Assembly (NCBI GenBank): GCA_947168325.1
Contig: CAMVLN010000100.1
Coordinates: 1 to 5,613 of the forward strand
DNA from: an uncultured Elusimicrobia bacterium
GTDB lineage: Bacteria > Elusimicrobiota > Endomicrobiia > Endomicrobiales > Endomicrobiaceae
Direction of reading: 5' to 3'
DNA length: 5,613 nucleotides
Below are positions 5,571 through 5,613 of the stretch, one piece after another. The notes beneath the pieces were generated by a model. That model was not told where the DNA came from, made no database searches, and was given only the letters and a program-made list of their open reading frames with translations. The translations under genes were made by a program, and so were the position numbers. Position 1 is the first letter of the stretch. Each line of letters starts with the position of its first letter.

Positions 5571-5613
5571 GTTTATTTATCTCATTACTTCTATATGATT
5601 AAAAAATTATTCT

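Larger units (their letters stand above)
5410..5613. other. Non-coding AT-rich region at the right edge
   Basis: I see no convincing coding sequence here on either strand. It contains the possible promoter at 5432-5459, a short perfect palindrome AAACAAGATTGTTT at 5463-5476, and the larger inverted repeat at 5541-5570. At the right edge an ATG at 5595 on the + strand opens MIKKLF before the window ends, but it has no Shine-Dalgarno and cannot be supported. The region looks like an intergenic regulatory stretch between the nfn-aro set and an unseen neighbour. Confidence 0.5.

Noticed and set aside
5595..5613. Start of a + strand gene (MIKKLF) at the right edge
   Set aside because: Only six codons are visible and no ribosome binding site precedes the ATG. 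It cannot be supported without the next bases.
5299..5613. T-box or other known riboswitch upstream of nfnA
   Set aside because: I looked for a T-box motif (AGGGTGGNACCGCG-like) and for familiar riboswitch cores; the AGGGTTAAAGAG stretch does not fit.

Overview
The window comes from a low-GC bacterium, most likely an anaerobe. The two Nfn genes imply ferredoxin- and NAD(P)H-based electron bifurcation, which is typical of fermentative or acetogenic anaerobes (Clostridia, Thermotogae and other lineages). Sampled lines of the central genes run roughly 25-37 % G+C, with occasional lines higher. Nothing visible fixes the phylum, and I see no rRNA, tRNA, CRISPR array or transposase.

Layout. On the + strand, 2-652 is the 3' part of a radical SAM/SPASM gene that is cut by the left edge. 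It is far more AT-rich than everything else here (about 18 % G+C by hand count). It converges on a tight minus-strand gene set that reads right to left from 5298 to 706: nfnA - nfnB - aroC - aroK - orf218. The joints are a 16-nt overlap (nfnA/nfnB), a 54-nt gap with a clear Shine-Dalgarno (nfnB/aroC), a 1-nt TAATG overlap (aroC/aroK) and a 4-nt ATGA overlap (aroK/orf218). This spacing strongly suggests one transcription unit. A 53-nt convergent spacer at 653-705, with an AT-rich hairpin, separates it from the radical SAM gene.

Functions. NfnA and NfnB are the two subunits of a flavin-based bifurcating transhydrogenase that links NADH, reduced ferredoxin and NADPH. NfnB is often mislabelled as glutamate synthase small subunit. 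AroC and AroK are chorismate synthase and shikimate kinase. orf218 is an unrecognised exported protein with a highly charged Lys/Glu linker. A functional link is conceivable: chorismate synthase needs reduced FMN and the shikimate pathway uses NADPH. That link is inference only.

The most interesting stretch is the upstream region 5299-5613. It has no convincing long gene. It holds a good sigma70-like promoter for nfnA (TTGATA-17-TATAAT) and, just upstream of it, a strong hairpin followed by a T-run on the minus strand. A possible second promoter lies further up. Running into the hairpin is an 11-codon mini-ORF reading MLGLKRFDRFW. Because chorismate genes lie downstream, this could be an aromatic amino acid attenuator or a short terminated RNA. 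It may equally be chance plus an ordinary terminator of an upstream gene.
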